Shown here one piece after another: positions 63,578 to 64,000 of a stretch of 64,000 nucleotides of DNA; positions within the stretch are counted from its first letter, which is position 1, and each line of letters begins with the position of its first letter. Source of the DNA: Enterococcus wangshanyuanii. GTDB lineage: Bacteria; Bacillota; Bacilli; Lactobacillales; Enterococcaceae. The stretch spans positions 992,001 through 1,056,000 of the forward strand of contig NZ_CP021874.1 in NCBI RefSeq assembly GCF_002197645.1, in the 5' to 3' direction. Position numbers and translations under genes: made by a program. The notes beneath the pieces are model-generated. The model was given only the letters and a program-made list of their open reading frames with translations, was not told where the DNA came from and did no database searches.

Positions 63578-63676
63578 TTACTCTTTGATCCCCCCGCTAT
63601 CGCGGGATAAAATTCTAGCAACTGTATCGAAAAGGGTTTGAACATTTTCTTGGTTCATTTGTGCGCCACATCGCAT
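63578..63676 (-). CDS. Possible tiny phage protein (32 residues)
   Basis: AGGAGG lies only two bases before the ATG (MRCGAQMNQENVQTLFDTV), which is tighter than usual. An ATG further in (MNQENVQTLF) is another start. The perfect hairpin CCCGCGATAGCGGG lies in its coding part. Confidence 0.4.
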   Translation of the reverse strand: MRCGAQMNQENVQTLFDTVARILSRDSGGIKE

Positions 63677-63683
63677 TTCCTCC

Positions 63684-63842
63684 TCATGCAGATTGTTTAT
63701 GTTTCTCTTTCTCTGCCTCCAACCTTGCAGCTTGTTCAGCAACACCAATCATGTATCCTGTAATGAAAGATTTTTTTGGATCATCTGAAATAACGAATTT
63801 CTTCATTACACGATCTTGTAATTCTTCCTTAGTCTTATTCAT
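63684..63842 (-). CDS. First minus-strand early gene, unknown function
   Basis: A 52-residue protein (MNKTKEELQDRVMKKFVISD; AARLEAEKEKHKQSA). TTGGAGG before the ATG at 63842. It is the first gene of the divergent early transcript. It is not a recognisable Cro. Confidence 0.62.
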   Translation of the reverse strand: MNKTKEELQDRVMKKFVISDDPKKSFITGYMIGVAEQAARLEAEKEKHKQSA

Positions 63843-63875
63843 ACTCTCACCTCCAAATTCGTTTTCGTTGATAAC

Positions 63876-63941
63876 AATATAATACACGTTGGCGATATTG
63901 TCAATAAAAAAGTTGCCAATGAAAACTATATATGTTTTAAT
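63876..63941. promoter_or_regulatory. Divergent early/repressor promoters with operator
   Basis: Minus-strand promoter TTGACA, 17 bp, TATATT (63876-63904) and plus-strand promoter TTGCCA, 17 bp, TTTAAT (63913-63941). A 16-bp imperfect palindrome TTGGCGATATTGTCAA (63889-63904) overlaps the early -35 and is a natural repressor site. This is the lysis-lysogeny switch. Confidence 0.8.
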
Positions 63942-63962
63942 TGTTTTTAGGAGGTGATCGAA

Positions 63963-64000
63963 ATGAACGAGCGTATTTATCAATTAAGAAAAAAGCTGGG
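63963..64000 (+). CDS. XRE-type phage repressor (partial)
   Basis: AGGAGG stands before the ATG; the visible residues MNERIYQLRKKLG are the usual start of a Cro/CI-type helix-turn-helix protein. It is divergent from the early operon, the position of CI repressors. The rest lies beyond the window. Confidence 0.78.
   Translation, partial: MNERIYQLRKKL

Larger units (their letters stand above)
29206..64000. mobile_element. Siphovirus-type prophage (left junction to past window end)
   Basis: A continuous phage genome in standard order: lysis, baseplate, tail, head, terminase, late activator, accessory/replication genes, genetic switch. Nearly all genes are on the minus strand. The structural and lysis module has no obvious frameshift or truncation, so it may be intact. 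The right end with integrase and the rebuilt tRNA-Leu lies outside the window. HK97-fold capsid, HNH-terminase pairing, Dit/Tal tail tip and tape measure indicate a long non-contractile tail. Confidence 0.95.

Noticed and set aside
1..64000. CRISPR array or insertion sequences
   Set aside because: No regularly spaced repeats and no transposase-like frames with terminal inverted repeats were seen.

Overview
The window looks like Enterococcus chromosome (low-GC Firmicute, strong AGGAGG-type ribosome binding sites, ATG/GTG/TTG starts) with a siphovirus-type prophage filling its right half. The genus is inferred from protein character and from recalled gene order (a CsrR/LisR-like response regulator beside gnd, then rpmF, recQ and typA). 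The species cannot be set from the sequence alone.

Positions 1-29200 are host chromosome, mostly on the minus strand. They hold the response regulator (cut by the window edge), 6-phosphogluconate dehydrogenase, L32 and its YceD partner, an ABC ATPase, RecQ, TypA/BipA, an inositol-phosphatase-family enzyme, a CLC-type antiporter with fluoride-exporter features, a MATE pump, an HD protein, two divergent aromatic-acid-exporter-family proteins, a flotillin/NfeD pair, a large FtsX-type permease with its ATPase, a membrane-anchored nuclease, nagA, an XRE-TPR regulator, an alanine-type aminotransferase, a GH13 alpha-glucosidase and a secreted protein. Strong hairpin terminators separate most units.

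The prophage starts at 29206 with the 3' part of a tRNA-Leu(GAG) gene as its left attachment remnant and runs past 64000. Left to right it holds lysis (29.4-31.0 kb), baseplate and tail tip (31.0-38.1), tape measure and frameshifted tail chaperone (38.1-42.4), tail and head completion (42.4-44.7), capsid, ClpP-type protease, portal and terminase (44.7-50.1), HNH nuclease and late control (50.2-52.1), an accessory region with RecU and a Dam-type methylase (52.1-58.3), a replication/early region with an HUH Rep-like protein (58.3-63.8), and a divergent genetic switch at 63.84-63.96 kb. The switch drives minus-strand early genes and a plus-strand XRE repressor cut by the window end. The integrase and the rebuilt tRNA-Leu should lie just beyond 64000.

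The least explained parts are non-coding. A 175-nt element (51230-51404) at the head of the late operon has a tRNA-Leu-like D-arm, a 7-bp acceptor-like stem and a T-arm-like hairpin, but a greatly enlarged middle. Two plus-strand hairpin terminators (59386-59413, 61029-61067) lie inside the minus-strand early operon, at least one with a good promoter, and suggest small antisense RNAs. A double inverted repeat (59275-59319) precedes the Rep gene.
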